DNA from: Dolichospermum sp. FACHB-1091
GTDB lineage: Bacteria; Cyanobacteriota; Cyanobacteriia; Cyanobacteriales; Nostocaceae
Assembly: GCF_014697585.1 (NCBI RefSeq)
Contig: NZ_JACJSB010000021.1
Span: forward strand, 16,630 to 80,629
Direction of reading: 5' to 3'
Length of the DNA stretch: 64,000 bases
Below are positions 34,798 to 44,283 of this stretch, in pieces; the first letter of the stretch is position 1; each line of letters starts with the position of its first letter. The notes under the pieces were generated by a model that did not search any database, was not told where the DNA came from, and saw nothing but the letters and a program-made list of their open reading frames with translations. The translations under genes and the position numbers were made by a program.

Positions 34798-37470
34798 ATG
34801 ACTTCAGCAGCGGAAATACCAAGTAGTTCTGTCTCGATCTTACCATTAGATAAACGGGCTAAATACAGTCCTGAACATGATCCCCTGAAAATTGCTCAAG
34901 GTGTTTATGTTACAGTTCATGGTCATTTTTATCAACCCCCTAGAGAAAATCCCTATCTGGATGCGATTGAACGTCAACCCAGTGCTACGCCTTTTCATGA
35001 CTGGAATGAGCGCATTCATTGGGAATGCTATCGTCCTAATGCTTTTGCAAGGGTATTAAATGACCGTGGAGAAGTTGTGGGGATTGTAAATAATTATGAG
35101 TACATGAGCTTTAATATTGGTCCAACCCTGATGTCTTGGTTAGAACGCTACGATGGGTCTGTTTATCAGCGGATTTTGGAGGCTGATGCTAAAAGTTGCC
35201 AACGGTTAAATGGTCATGGCAATGCGATCGCTCAAGTATATAATCATATTATCCTACCCTTAGCCAACGAAAGAGATAAACACACACAAATTCGCTGGGG
35301 TAAAGAAGATTTCCGTTCGCGCTTTGGCCGTGATCCCGAAGGGATGTGGTTAGCAGAAACAGCCGTGGATTATGCCACCTTAGAGGCATTGGTAGCGGAA
35401 AACATTAAATTTATCATTTTAGCACCTTCTCAAGCCCAACGTTGTCGTCCTTTCCCCACAGAGGATGATCCCCATAGTCAATGGCATGAGGTAGGAGGTA
35501 ATCAGATTGATCCCACTCGTCCCTATCGTTGTTATTTAGATAGTCGGGAAACTGGAAAAAAATCACAGGCCTATATTGATATCTTTTTCTATGATGGTCC
35601 GATTTCCCGGGATATGGGTTTTAGTGATGTTGTCTATAATTCCCATCATTTTGCAGGCCGGGTGGGGGCGGCTATTCGTGGGGATCATCGTCGGTCCCAA
35701 TTAATTTCTGTAGCCACTGACGGGGAGACTTTTGGACACCACAAAAAAGGCACGGAGAAGACTCTGGCCTATGCCTTTATTGGTGAGTTTCCTGATCATG
35801 GTTGGACTGTCACTAACTATGCCCATTATTTGAGTTTAAATCCTCCTAGTTGGGAAGTGCAATTAAAGCCCGTTACAGCCTGGAGTTGCGCCCATGGTGT
35901 GGATAGATGGCAAGATGATTGTGGTTGTGGTGGTGAAGGGGGTGTGTGGCATCAAAAATGGCGGCGGCCACTACGAAATGCGTTAAATTGGTTACGGGAT
36001 CAATTAGTTGATGTTTATGAAAAACATGGTGGTATGTTATTCCGTAATCCTTGGCAAGCAAGGGACGAATATATTCACGTTATGTCTGATCGTTCTCATG
36101 CTAATGTTAGCCATTTTTTATCTCGTCATCAAACTCATAAACTAGACGCTGGTGAACAGGTAGAGGCTTTACGCTTGTTGGAAATGCAGCGTCATTCTTT
36201 ACTAATGTTCACTAGTTGCGGCTGGTTTTTTGAAGAAATTTCCCGCCCGGAGGGAACACAAATTTTACGTTATGCCGCCCGTGCTTTAGAATTAGCAGGA
36301 GATGTATCAGGTGTACAGTTAGAAAAGGGTTTTCTTAAACGCCTAACTTTAGCCCCTAGTAATGTGGAAGAGTTTAAACATGGGGCAGATATATATCATA
36401 AATTGGTATTAACTGCTCAAATTGGATTTAAACAAGTCGCCGCCCATTATGCTATTACTTCCTTATTTAATCATCGCAAAAATACTGTTTCTGGACAGGA
36501 CACAGATAAACAATCCCATGGTAATCATCAGCGAGTCTATTGCTATACTGCCCATGAGTTAGATTACCATAAACAGCGCATTGGTCCGTTAACTATGGTA
36601 GTAGGGCATTTGCAGCTAGTGTCAGATATTACTTGGGAAAGTGAAAATTTAATATTTGCTGTACTGCACTTGGGGGGTTGGGATTTTCACTGCTGCATTC
36701 AACAGTTTACTGGCAGACGTAACTATGCTGAAATTAAAGAAAAGCTGTTTACAGCCTTACAGCAGGCCAGTGTAGCTCATGTTATTTTGGTAATGACTCA
36801 AGTATTTGGGGGTGAAGCCTTTAGTTTACAGACTCTATTTGCTGAAGAACGTCATCGGATTATGCGGTTGTTAAGTCAGGAAACATTGGCGCGGTTAGAC
36901 CAATTATATACTCAAGCTTATCGTGATAATTACGGTGTCATCATGGCTTTTCATCGAGATGGATTAGAAGTACCACGGGAATTACAAGTAGCAGCGGAAA
37001 TTGCTTTAGGACATCGTTGTTTGATAACATTGCGATCGCTACAGCAAGCGCAGCTATCGCTAGAACAAGATATTAATGAAGCACAATTAAGCTGGAATCT
37101 AATGGTAGAATTGGAGGCGATTTCTCATGAAGCGGAACATCTTCGTTGTCAATTAAATATTCCCGAAGGCAATCAAATCCTAGAACAATTAATAGTTAAG
37201 TTATTGTGGCAATTATTGTATGATGCCAATAGCAATTTGGATACAGATATCCAACGGTTAGAACGGTTAATTGATATTGGTTATAAGCTGCATATTGGCA
37301 TTAATTTAAACCAATCCCAAGAACTATATTGGAGTTGTTTACACAGTCAAATATTGCCACTAATTACCAATATTAACAGTGAAGCAGAAGCCATGCAATG
37401 TCGTCAATTGCTGAAATTAGGACAAAAACTAGCGGTTGATGTTAATCCATTTTTAGATAAATTAGTGTAA
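34798..37470 (+). CDS. GH57-like glycoside hydrolase with DUF3536
   Basis: 890 residues. The N-terminal half is a GH57-type barrel (VTVHGHFYQPPRENPY near residue 40; GMWLAETAVD near 180 holds the likely catalytic Glu; DGETFGHHKKG near 310 the likely acid Asp). The C-terminal half is DUF3536, with a helical end. Related enzymes act on alpha-1,4 glucans such as glycogen; the reaction here is not known. ATG at 34798. The gene is divergent from cax and follows the heptamer arrays. Confidence 0.85.
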   Translation: MTSAAEIPSSSVSILPLDKRAKYSPEHDPLKIAQGVYVTVHGHFYQPPRENPYLDAIERQPSATPFHDWNERIHWECYRPNAFARVLNDRGEVVGIVNNYEYMSFNIGPTLMSWLERYDGSVYQRILEADAKSCQRLNGHGNAIAQVYNHIILPLANERDKHTQIRWGKEDFRSRFGRDPEGMWLAETAVDYATLEALVAENIKFIILAPSQAQRCRPFPTEDDPHSQWHEVGGNQIDPTRPYRCYLDSRETGKKSQAYIDIFFYDGPISRDMGFSDVVYNSHHFAGRVGAAIRGDHRRSQLISVATDGETFGHHKKGTEKTLAYAFIGEFPDHGWTVTNYAHYLSLNPPSWEVQLKPVTAWSCAHGVDRWQDDCGCGGEGGVWHQKWRRPLRNALNWLRDQLVDVYEKHGGMLFRNPWQARDEYIHVMSDRSHANVSHFLSRHQTHKLDAGEQVEALRLLEMQRHSLLMFTSCGWFFEEISRPEGTQILRYAARALELAGDVSGVQLEKGFLKRLTLAPSNVEEFKHGADIYHKLVLTAQIGFKQVAAHYAITSLFNHRKNTVSGQDTDKQSHGNHQRVYCYTAHELDYHKQRIGPLTMVVGHLQLVSDITWESENLIFAVLHLGGWDFHCCIQQFTGRRNYAEIKEKLFTALQQASVAHVILVMTQVFGGEAFSLQTLFAEERHRIMRLLSQETLARLDQLYTQAYRDNYGVIMAFHRDGLEVPRELQVAAEIALGHRCLITLRSLQQAQLSLEQDINEAQLSWNLMVELEAISHEAEHLRCQLNIPEGNQILEQLIVKLLWQLLYDANSNLDTDIQRLERLIDIGYKLHIGINLNQSQELYWSCLHSQILPLITNINSEAEAMQCRQLLKLGQKLAVDVNPFLDKLV

Positions 37471-37478
37471 ATTTGTAG

Positions 37479-37495
37479 GGTGGGCAATGCCCACC
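37479..37495. terminator. Palindromic hairpin after the GH57 gene
   Basis: GGTGGGCAATGCCCACC, an 8-bp stem around one base, nine bases after the stop. No T-run follows, so termination is only a possibility. Confidence 0.4.
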
Positions 37496-37629
37496 AAAAG
37501 CTAAAACAAAAGCTAAAATTTTATCTGAAAATTTTCATCTTTTTTCTGTGTTTTTATGGTGGTTTGTTACTGAACAAAATATGAACCCTGAAAACCTCTT
37601 GACCGTTGCCGCTTGCTTCTTGCCCTGCT

Positions 37630-39366
37630 ATGATTCTGCGATTTATGATGTTAATTAAAAACCGTTATCGTTTGATCAAACAGATTGCTAAAGGGGAATT
37701 TTATCAAACATTTCTTGCAGTAGATGAAAATCAATTTCCTCCCCTTGCTTGTATTCTTCAAAAATTGTTGTCTCCACAGCAAACACTTGAAAATTTTGAA
37801 TATCAAGCACAGCAATTAACAGAATTAGGTAAACATCCTCAAATTCCCAAATTAATCACCCATTTTACAGAAGACAAATATGATTATTTAATTCAGGAAT
37901 TTATCGAAGGTGATAATTTAGCTACTGTGTTAGAAAAGCAAGGTGTTTTTAATGAAAATCAGATTTGGCAAGTTTTAAAAAGTTTATTACCCGTTCTCAG
38001 TTTTATTCATAATCATCAAATTATTCACCGCAATATTAACCCAGAGAATATTATTTCCCAGACTGTTAACCAAAATCAAAATTTATTAGAAAATCTATTT
38101 TTAACTGATTTTACAGTCGTTAAATTCGTCCATAGAAATCAATCAAAAGATAATATAGTTGGGAGTCCAGAATATATTTCTCCAGAACAAATACAAGGTA
38201 AAGCCGTTTTCGCAAGTGACTTATATAGTTTAGGTGTAACTTGTATTTATTTACTAACTCACATACCACCCTTTGAATTATTTAATATTACTCATCATAG
38301 CTGGATATGGCGAGATTATTTAACTAATCAAATTAGTGAACATTTAGCGCAAACCCTGGATAAACTAGTAAAACACAATTTACAAGAACGCTGGAAATCA
38401 GCAAATGAACTTATTTACAATTTGGGAATTAAAGCTAATGATTTACGTTTATCATCTCATATTTTCCAGGATAATTGGCAACTTTATCATACAATCAAAA
38501 ATCAAATTCATAGTCCTATTAATACCATAGCATTAAGCCCTGATAGTCAAATTTTAGCAAGTGGTGAGGATGATAAAAGTATTAAATTATGGGATTTAAA
38601 AACTCAACAATTAATTGCTAATTTGAAAGAACATACCCAAGCCATAACAGCAGTTAAATTTAATCCCAATGGGACAATTTTAGCCACCGCTAGTGATGAT
38701 AAAACTATCAAATTATGGGACACAAAAACATTAACAATAATTCAGACTTTAAGTGGACATTCCCACGCTGTCAAGTCTCTAGCATTTCATCATAATGGGC
38801 AAATTTTAGCCAGTGGAAGTTGGGATAAAACTATTAAAATATGGGATATAAATACAGGTTTAGAACTTCACACTTTAACTGGACATAAATTACAAGTAAA
38901 TGCTGTTGCTTTTAGTCCCCAAAGAGAACTTTTAGCTAGTGCTAGTCATGACAAAACAGTTCGTATTTGGCAACTACAAAACGGAAAATATAACTTATTA
39001 ACAACTCTTTTAGACCATACTTGGGCAGTTTTGACAGTTGCATTTAGTCCCACCAATCAGAATTTATTGGCAACTGGTAGCGGTGATAATACCATTAAAT
39101 TATGGGATGTTAACACTGGTGAATTAATTAACACACTTTCCGGTCATTCCTGGTCAGTAGTAGCTGTAGCCTTTAGTACAGATGGGGAAATGCTAATTAG
39201 TGGCAGTTGGGATAAAACAGTGAAAATTTGGCAAATCAGCACAAAATCAGAAATTACCAGCCTTGTAGGTCATACAGACTCAGTATCTAGCGTTGCTATT
39301 AGCGATGATACAGAATTAATTGTCAGTGGTAGCAAAGACAAAACAATCAAATTATGGTATATGTGA
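37630..39366 (+). CDS. Pseudokinase with seven-bladed WD40 propeller
   Basis: 578 residues from ATG 37630; ATGs at 37645 and 37648 are also possible. Residues 7-280 have the Ser/Thr kinase fold, but the catalytic HRD Asp is Asn (HRNINPEN, 133-140), DFG is DFT (160-162) and the ATP lysine position reads CILQKLL with Gln. The domain is therefore probably catalytically dead. From about 295 seven WD40 repeats follow (typically GSWDKTIKIWD and SGHSHAVKSLAFH). Likely a scaffold for protein complexes. Active kinase-WD40 relatives are common in filamentous cyanobacteria. Confidence 0.85.
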   Translation: MILRFMMLIKNRYRLIKQIAKGEFYQTFLAVDENQFPPLACILQKLLSPQQTLENFEYQAQQLTELGKHPQIPKLITHFTEDKYDYLIQEFIEGDNLATVLEKQGVFNENQIWQVLKSLLPVLSFIHNHQIIHRNINPENIISQTVNQNQNLLENLFLTDFTVVKFVHRNQSKDNIVGSPEYISPEQIQGKAVFASDLYSLGVTCIYLLTHIPPFELFNITHHSWIWRDYLTNQISEHLAQTLDKLVKHNLQERWKSANELIYNLGIKANDLRLSSHIFQDNWQLYHTIKNQIHSPINTIALSPDSQILASGEDDKSIKLWDLKTQQLIANLKEHTQAITAVKFNPNGTILATASDDKTIKLWDTKTLTIIQTLSGHSHAVKSLAFHHNGQILASGSWDKTIKIWDINTGLELHTLTGHKLQVNAVAFSPQRELLASASHDKTVRIWQLQNGKYNLLTTLLDHTWAVLTVAFSPTNQNLLATGSGDNTIKLWDVNTGELINTLSGHSWSVVAVAFSTDGEMLISGSWDKTVKIWQISTKSEITSLVGHTDSVSSVAISDDTELIVSGSKDKTIKLWYM

Positions 39367-39785
39367 CAATTATCAATGAAGCTAATCAGCACTTAAATTA
39401 CACATTGGGATTGAGTCAAGTTGTAGTAATTTATTAAAGGGTACTGACTTAAAATATCATCAGGCCAAAAAACACAGCAACAAACCTCACAAGTGAGTCA
39501 ATATGTGGCAAATTACTCAAAAAAGGACAGTTAAGTAGGTGAACGGAAAAAAACCGACATAAGTAACGAAAAGTAAAGTTGCCCAAAACCTCTTCCCTGC
39601 CCTCACAGACAACTTTTTCAGCAAGCCCTACTTAGTAATTTTCATCAAGGGAAAAATACTCAACGGAAGAATATAAAGCAATGCAACCCCTCACAACCCA
39701 CTGAGGATTGCTATAGATAGATATTTGAATAATCAGGAAAGTAAGTGAAAATAATTATCTTCACTTTTGACAAACCTGCGTAAAT
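39367..39785. other. Gene-free region with a dispersed repeat
   Basis: Bases 39531-39592 repeat 10171-10230 in inverted orientation (about 60 bases, few differences). Nothing else recognisable. Confidence 0.6.
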
Positions 39786-40583
39786 TTAGGGTAATTTAAA
39801 TTCCCATGTAGATAACTGATTCAGTCCATGTCCATAGGTCAGATTATACTGTAAAGGAGTAATACTGATATAATTCTTTTCAATGGCATGAACATCAAGG
39901 GGAATGTGGTTTGGTAAATTTAACTCTAGGGGTGGTTCTATATTTTCTATCACCTCTCCAGTTAACCAGTAGTAAGTTTTACCTCTGGGATCAGTTCGCT
40001 TATTAAAAACATCCACGTAGCGTCTGACACATTGTCTTGTCAAGCTAACACCAGCAATTTCTTCCCAGGATATAGGAGGAATATTAACATTAAGTAACAT
40101 TGATTCTGGTAGTGGTTGAGCAGCAATTTTGGCTACCAGAATTTCCGCAAATTTGGCGGCTGGCTGGAAGTCTTTATGGGTATGACTGGTTAAGCTGAAA
40201 GCAATACTAGGAATACCTTCTATTAAACCTTCCATGGCGGCCGAAACAGTCCCGGAATAGAGAATTTCTGTCCCTAAATTTGCCCCCTGGTTAATTCCAG
40301 ATAATACCAAATCCGGTGGAGAATCTAATAAAGCCCATAATGCTAATTTTACACAATCTGAAGGCGTACCATCACAAGCCCAAGCTTCAATCTCAGGATT
40401 AAAACCCGTTTCCACTATTTCCGCGCGAATTGGTTGTAGTAGCGTTAATCCGTGTCCAGTTGCTGATCTCTCTCGATCTGGACAAACTACTGTGACTTTA
40501 TGACCCGCTGCTGCTAAAGTGTTAGCTAGGGTGCGAATACCTAAAGCGGAAATTCCATCATCGTTACTAATTAGTAATTTCAT
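39786..40583 (-). CDS. surE: 5'/3'-nucleotidase SurE
   Basis: 265 residues. The N-terminal metal site is LLISNDDGI (Asp8, Asp9), followed by ERSATGHG with the conserved Ser and the [10 protein letters not shown] motif with Asn. It dephosphorylates nucleoside monophosphates and short polyphosphates in the cytoplasm. The ATG at 40583 is the family start. It diverges from pheS across a short repeat-rich gap. Confidence 0.92.
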   Translation of the reverse strand: MKLLISNDDGISALGIRTLANTLAAAGHKVTVVCPDRERSATGHGLTLLQPIRAEIVETGFNPEIEAWACDGTPSDCVKLALWALLDSPPDLVLSGINQGANLGTEILYSGTVSAAMEGLIEGIPSIAFSLTSHTHKDFQPAAKFAEILVAKIAAQPLPESMLLNVNIPPISWEEIAGVSLTRQCVRRYVDVFNKRTDPRGKTYYWLTGEVIENIEPPLELNLPNHIPLDVHAIEKNYISITPLQYNLTYGHGLNQLSTWEFKLP

Positions 40584-40677
40584 TTGTCAGTTGTCAGTTG
40601 TTCTTTACCTATTACCTATTATCTATTCCCCCTTCCCTGCTATAGACTAATGATTAATGACTAATCACCAATGACTA

Positions 40678-41670
40678 ATGACTAATAATTTAGAGGATCA
40701 ACTTTTAATATTACGCCAAGAAGGAGAAACGGCCATCGCCTCTGCTGATACCCTAGAACGACTGGAAGAACTCAGAGTTAACTATTTGGGTAAAAAAGGT
40801 CAACTGGGGGTGCTATTGCGAAGTATGGGGCAAATGAGCGCGGAGGAACGTCCTAAAATTGGTGCGATCGCTAATATTGTTAAAGAAGCTATTCAAAACA
40901 GCCTTGACCAACAACGCACATTTTTAGAAGCGGCGCAAATTCAGGTACAACTAGAGGCAGAAACCATAGATGTTACCATGCCCGGTATTTACCGTCCCCA
41001 AGGTCGGATTCATCCCCTCAATGGCATTATTGACCAAACCCTAGATATCTTTGTCGGCATGGGTTACACCGTTGCCCAAGGATCGGAAATGGAAACAGAT
41101 TACTACAATTTTGAAGCTCTTAACACCCCCCCGGATCATCCAGCCCGTGATATGCAGGATACCTTCTATTTACCAGATGGTAATTTACTGCGAACTCATA
41201 CTTCATCGGTGCAAATTCGCTACATGGAAAAGGAAGAACCACCCATTCGAGTTGTTGCCCCAGGTCGAGTATATCGCAGAGATGATGTAGACGCTACCCA
41301 CTCAGCAGTTTTTCATCAAATTGAACTTTTAGCAATAGATGAAGGACTAACTTTTACAGACCTTAAAGGAACTGTTAAGATATTTTTACAATCAATATTT
41401 GGCGATTTACCAATTCGTTTTCGCGCCAGTTATTTTCCTTTTACCGAACCTTCAGCGGAAGTAGATTTACAATGGAAAGGACGTTGGTTAGAAGTCATGG
41501 GTTGCGGTATGGTTGACCCCAATGTTTTGAAATCTGTAGGTTATGATCCTGAAGTTTATAGCGGATTTGCAGCGGGTTTTGGTGTAGAACGTTTTGCAAT
41601 GGTGTTACATCAAATTGATGATATTCGCCGTTTATATAACAGCGATTTACGCTTCTTACAACAATTTTAA
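40678..41670 (+). CDS. pheS: Phenylalanine-tRNA ligase alpha subunit
   Basis: 330 residues with the class II aminoacyl-tRNA synthetase features: coiled N-terminus, [16 protein letters not shown] (motif 1 region), DTFYLPDG with [10 protein letters not shown] (motif 2) and [11 protein letters not shown] (motif 3). It charges tRNA-Phe together with the beta subunit, which is not in this window. The ATG at 40678 lies at the end of an AATGACT-like heptamer run (40641-40684), where earlier ATGs give only stops within six codons. Confidence 0.93.
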   Translation: MTNNLEDQLLILRQEGETAIASADTLERLEELRVNYLGKKGQLGVLLRSMGQMSAEERPKIGAIANIVKEAIQNSLDQQRTFLEAAQIQVQLEAETIDVTMPGIYRPQGRIHPLNGIIDQTLDIFVGMGYTVAQGSEMETDYYNFEALNTPPDHPARDMQDTFYLPDGNLLRTHTSSVQIRYMEKEEPPIRVVAPGRVYRRDDVDATHSAVFHQIELLAIDEGLTFTDLKGTVKIFLQSIFGDLPIRFRASYFPFTEPSAEVDLQWKGRWLEVMGCGMVDPNVLKSVGYDPEVYSGFAAGFGVERFAMVLHQIDDIRRLYNSDLRFLQQF

Positions 41671-41700
41671 CCTAGGGGGGGGGTTCCCCGCCCTTAATAA

Positions 41701-42264
41701 TCATGAACCAAAACTTAACCAACCAAAAATTTCTTTAACAGTTAATTCTAAATTGATATTTTCCAAAATTGGTAATTTATCATCACCTTCATATATTCCT
41801 ACTTTTTGTCCAGGAAATACAGCCAATACACTTTCTTCCTCTGGGTTTAATAACCAACCTAATTCAGTTCCATGGCGGGAACAATGCAATAATTTCGTTA
41901 ATACTTTTTTCTGTGGTTGTTCAGGAGAAAGAATCTCTATTACCCAGTCAGGATGAATTTCAAAACGGTTAGCAATTCTCCCAGATTCAGTTTTGGGGAT
42001 TCTCTCCCACCGGAACACCGCAATATCAGGCACAATGGTACTACCACCAAAAGTACAACGTAGTTCTGGGAAGGCATAAGCAATCTTTGGCGTTTCTGCT
42101 ACTTGATTGATATTGGTACAAAATTTAATCTGTAGACGACTGTGTTCACCTTGTGGCATAGGTTTTTGCAGAATTTCCCCGTTAATAAATTCTGATGCTG
42201 GTTTAGTTTCTGGTAACTTGAGAAAATCTTCTAGTGTAATCTGGCGTTCAGTGGCTATAGTCAT
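41701..42264 (-). CDS. Uma2-family (DUF820) nuclease-like protein
   Basis: 187 residues with the Uma2 pattern: ITLEDFLKLPETKPASEFIN near the start, then VPDIAVFRWERIP with the conserved Asp and HPDWVIEILSPEQPQKKV with the Glu and Ser-Pro. The PD-(D/E)XK-like fold suggests endonuclease ancestry. These genes are very numerous in cyanobacteria and their role is unclear. It ends about 30 bases from pheS in convergent orientation. Confidence 0.85.
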   Translation of the reverse strand: MTIATERQITLEDFLKLPETKPASEFINGEILQKPMPQGEHSRLQIKFCTNINQVAETPKIAYAFPELRCTFGGSTIVPDIAVFRWERIPKTESGRIANRFEIHPDWVIEILSPEQPQKKVLTKLLHCSRHGTELGWLLNPEEESVLAVFPGQKVGIYEGDDKLPILENINLELTVKEIFGWLSFGS

Positions 42265-42370
42265 AATTGGTAACTAGAAAGCATAATTATATTATTAACA
42301 TATAAATAACGATAATCTTGAAAATTAGTTAAGATTAAATAAACCGTTAGAAACCCTTATCTACAAATAT

Positions 42371-42392
42371 AAAACCCAGTGAACTGGGTTTT
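42371..42392 (-). terminator. Terminator-like hairpin
   Basis: A perfect 10-bp stem (AAAACCCAGT / ACTGGGTTTT) with a 2-base loop between the YiaA/B gene and the Uma2 gene. A second hairpin, AGTCCACAT-T-ATGTGGACT, lies at 42408-42426 and is T-rich downstream on the plus strand. Either could stop transcription of the YiaA/B gene. Confidence 0.6.
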
Positions 42393-42516
42393 AAATCCTT
42401 AATTATTAGTCCACATTATGTGGACTTTGTTTTTATAGCCGCGACTTCTAGTCACCATGGCTTAAATTGAACTCTGATTTTTCCGATTTTTTTAACCAGT
42501 TATCCGAAAAAATTTC

Positions 42517-42798
42517 TTATTTCAAAATCATATCATGTTGAGAAAGTAATTTCTCTACTTTTGCTTCTTCAATTCGGGCAGTTAACTTTTTCGTTTCGTG
42601 CAAATCTCTGGTGGTTTTTGCTAAAGTAAAAGTAGAACCAACAGAAAAAGCTAAACCCATGCCCATAAATCCTTTGATCCAATTATCTACAGGTAAATTG
42701 ACAATACCAAAAGTAGTCATAGAAATAGACAGAATAAAAGCTGCCCATGTTTGAAAAATCCAAGCAGGACTATCTTTTTGTTGATTAAATGTTTGCAT
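42517..42798 (-). CDS. YiaA/YiaB-family membrane protein
   Basis: 93 residues from ATG 42798 (MQTFNQQKDSPAWIFQTWAA), with two membrane helices (FILSISMTTFGIVNL and WIKGFMGMGLAFSVGSTF) and a charged coiled tail (ARIEEAKVEKLL). It matches the YiaAB domain pattern. A start three codons upstream is possible. Function unknown. Confidence 0.8.
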   Translation of the reverse strand: MQTFNQQKDSPAWIFQTWAAFILSISMTTFGIVNLPVDNWIKGFMGMGLAFSVGSTFTLAKTTRDLHETKKLTARIEEAKVEKLLSQHDMILK

Positions 42799-42930
42799 AT
42801 TTCTCACCTTTTAATTACTTCCTAACAACACAATTGTATGTATTAGTGAAAAATGAGGTGAGAGTAACTTACCAGTTCCGTAACTGTACTCAATTAAAAT
42901 CACGAAAATGGCATTAAATAAAGCATTTAT

Positions 42931-43110
42931 TCAGACAAAATTTGTACCAGTTTTACAAGTGGCACAACCTTGTAAAAACAACCAATGAGAAATTGAGCAA
43001 ATTAATTGTTTACCTCTCCCTGGTTTTTTAGCAGCATTATAATTAATCAACTCATTGATAAAATTATCAATTTCAGTGGTGACCTGTGTGTACCTCGTTT
43101 CACTTATTTT
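42931..43110 (-). pseudogene. Short open frame without start, possible gene remnant
   Basis: A 59-codon minus-strand frame ends at TGA 42931-42933 (…GKQLICSISHWLFLQGCATC and on) and has no ATG, GTG or TTG near a ribosome binding site at its 5' end. The peptide has two C-terminal cysteines in CATCKTG. I do not recognise it. Decayed gene or chance frame. Confidence 0.25.
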
Positions 43111-43122
43111 CCTCTAGTACCG

Positions 43123-44250
43123 CTAGTTGTTGAGCCGATACGTGTTACTATAAAATTTTAGATATTGATCTGCTATATCCAATTTAGAAAAATGAAAATT
43201 ATCAGTAGTTCTATTTAAAGGCTGTTCTAAAGTAGAAATAATGGTTTGTGAGAGATTTTGAACAGCATTACCTTGAAGATCAAAATAACAACAATTAAAA
43301 CCACCAATTTCTCTAAATATGGGAATATCAGAACAAACTACCTGACAAGAAAAGTATAGAGCTTCCGCTAAAGGCAAACAAAATCCTTCCTGAGAGGAAG
43401 CGGCAATAAAAAGTTGACATTTTTGATACAACCAACATAATTCGTTATCTTTAATTGCATGAATAAATATCACCTTATCTTGAAGAGAGAGATCATGAAT
43501 TAGCTTAAAAAACCTCTCTGTTTCTGGTCCTGTATTACCAACAATAATTAGTTTGGTATCATTTTTTAGAGATTCATTCTTATTCAAAAAATAAAAAGCT
43601 TGAATTAACAAATCTATGTTTTTATTTTTTCGGTGTTGTGCAACACATAACAAAAAAGAATCATTATTACTAATATCTAAATTAGTAGGTGATTCAGCAA
43701 TAACAGCACTAAAATCTACATAATTATAAATAACACTCATGGGTTTGATTAATTGAATATTTGGAAAGTATGATTTAAGACTGCTGAGTGTGGATTTAGA
43801 AACACAGGTAAGACTATCACTACTTTCTATACATTGTTTTAAAAAAAACCGATTAAAGATAACATTTGGATATCCAAAAACCTCTGGTTTTTCATAAGGA
43901 TACAAATCGTGTATTGTCGCAACAACAGGACAAGAAAAAAGTGGACGTATAAAAGGAAATGGGAATGATAAATGAACAATATCAGGACTAAAATGTTTTG
44001 CTAATTTTGGTAAACCAAATAAAAACCAGATATTTCTTGCCAATGAACTATTTTGAATCTCTATACTAATTAACTGAATTTTGTGGGAATTAAAGAATAG
44101 TTCAAAGTAATCTTCTTGCCATGCTCCGACAATTAAGGTAACTTTGTTAACCTCTGGAGTATCAGCCAGACATTGAGCCAGATTTGCAGCGTATCGGCAA
44201 ACACCTGTTGGTTTTGTAGGCCTATGTAAAGCGGGAATTAGTATGTGCAT
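43123..44250 (-). CDS. Glycosyltransferase family 4
   Basis: 375 residues with a GT-B fold. The N-terminal acceptor side is MHILIPALHRPTKPTGVCRY; the C-terminal donor site has the E-x7-E pattern in SQEGFCLPLAEA. It transfers a sugar from a nucleotide sugar to the growing polysaccharide; donor and linkage unknown. It is the last gene of the minus-strand cluster and starts 34 bases after the previous stop. Confidence 0.85.
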   Translation of the reverse strand: MHILIPALHRPTKPTGVCRYAANLAQCLADTPEVNKVTLIVGAWQEDYFELFFNSHKIQLISIEIQNSSLARNIWFLFGLPKLAKHFSPDIVHLSFPFPFIRPLFSCPVVATIHDLYPYEKPEVFGYPNVIFNRFFLKQCIESSDSLTCVSKSTLSSLKSYFPNIQLIKPMSVIYNYVDFSAVIAESPTNLDISNNDSFLLCVAQHRKNKNIDLLIQAFYFLNKNESLKNDTKLIIVGNTGPETERFFKLIHDLSLQDKVIFIHAIKDNELCWLYQKCQLFIAASSQEGFCLPLAEALYFSCQVVCSDIPIFREIGGFNCCYFDLQGNAVQNLSQTIISTLEQPLNRTTDNFHFSKLDIADQYLKFYSNTYRLNN

Positions 44251-44283
44251 ATTTTGTGAAAAATTAATTAGTTAAAAGTAGTT

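Noticed and set aside
40641..40680. Earlier ATG codons before pheS
   Set aside because: They lie in heptamer-like repeats; those checked meet a stop within six codons, or are out of frame with the gene.
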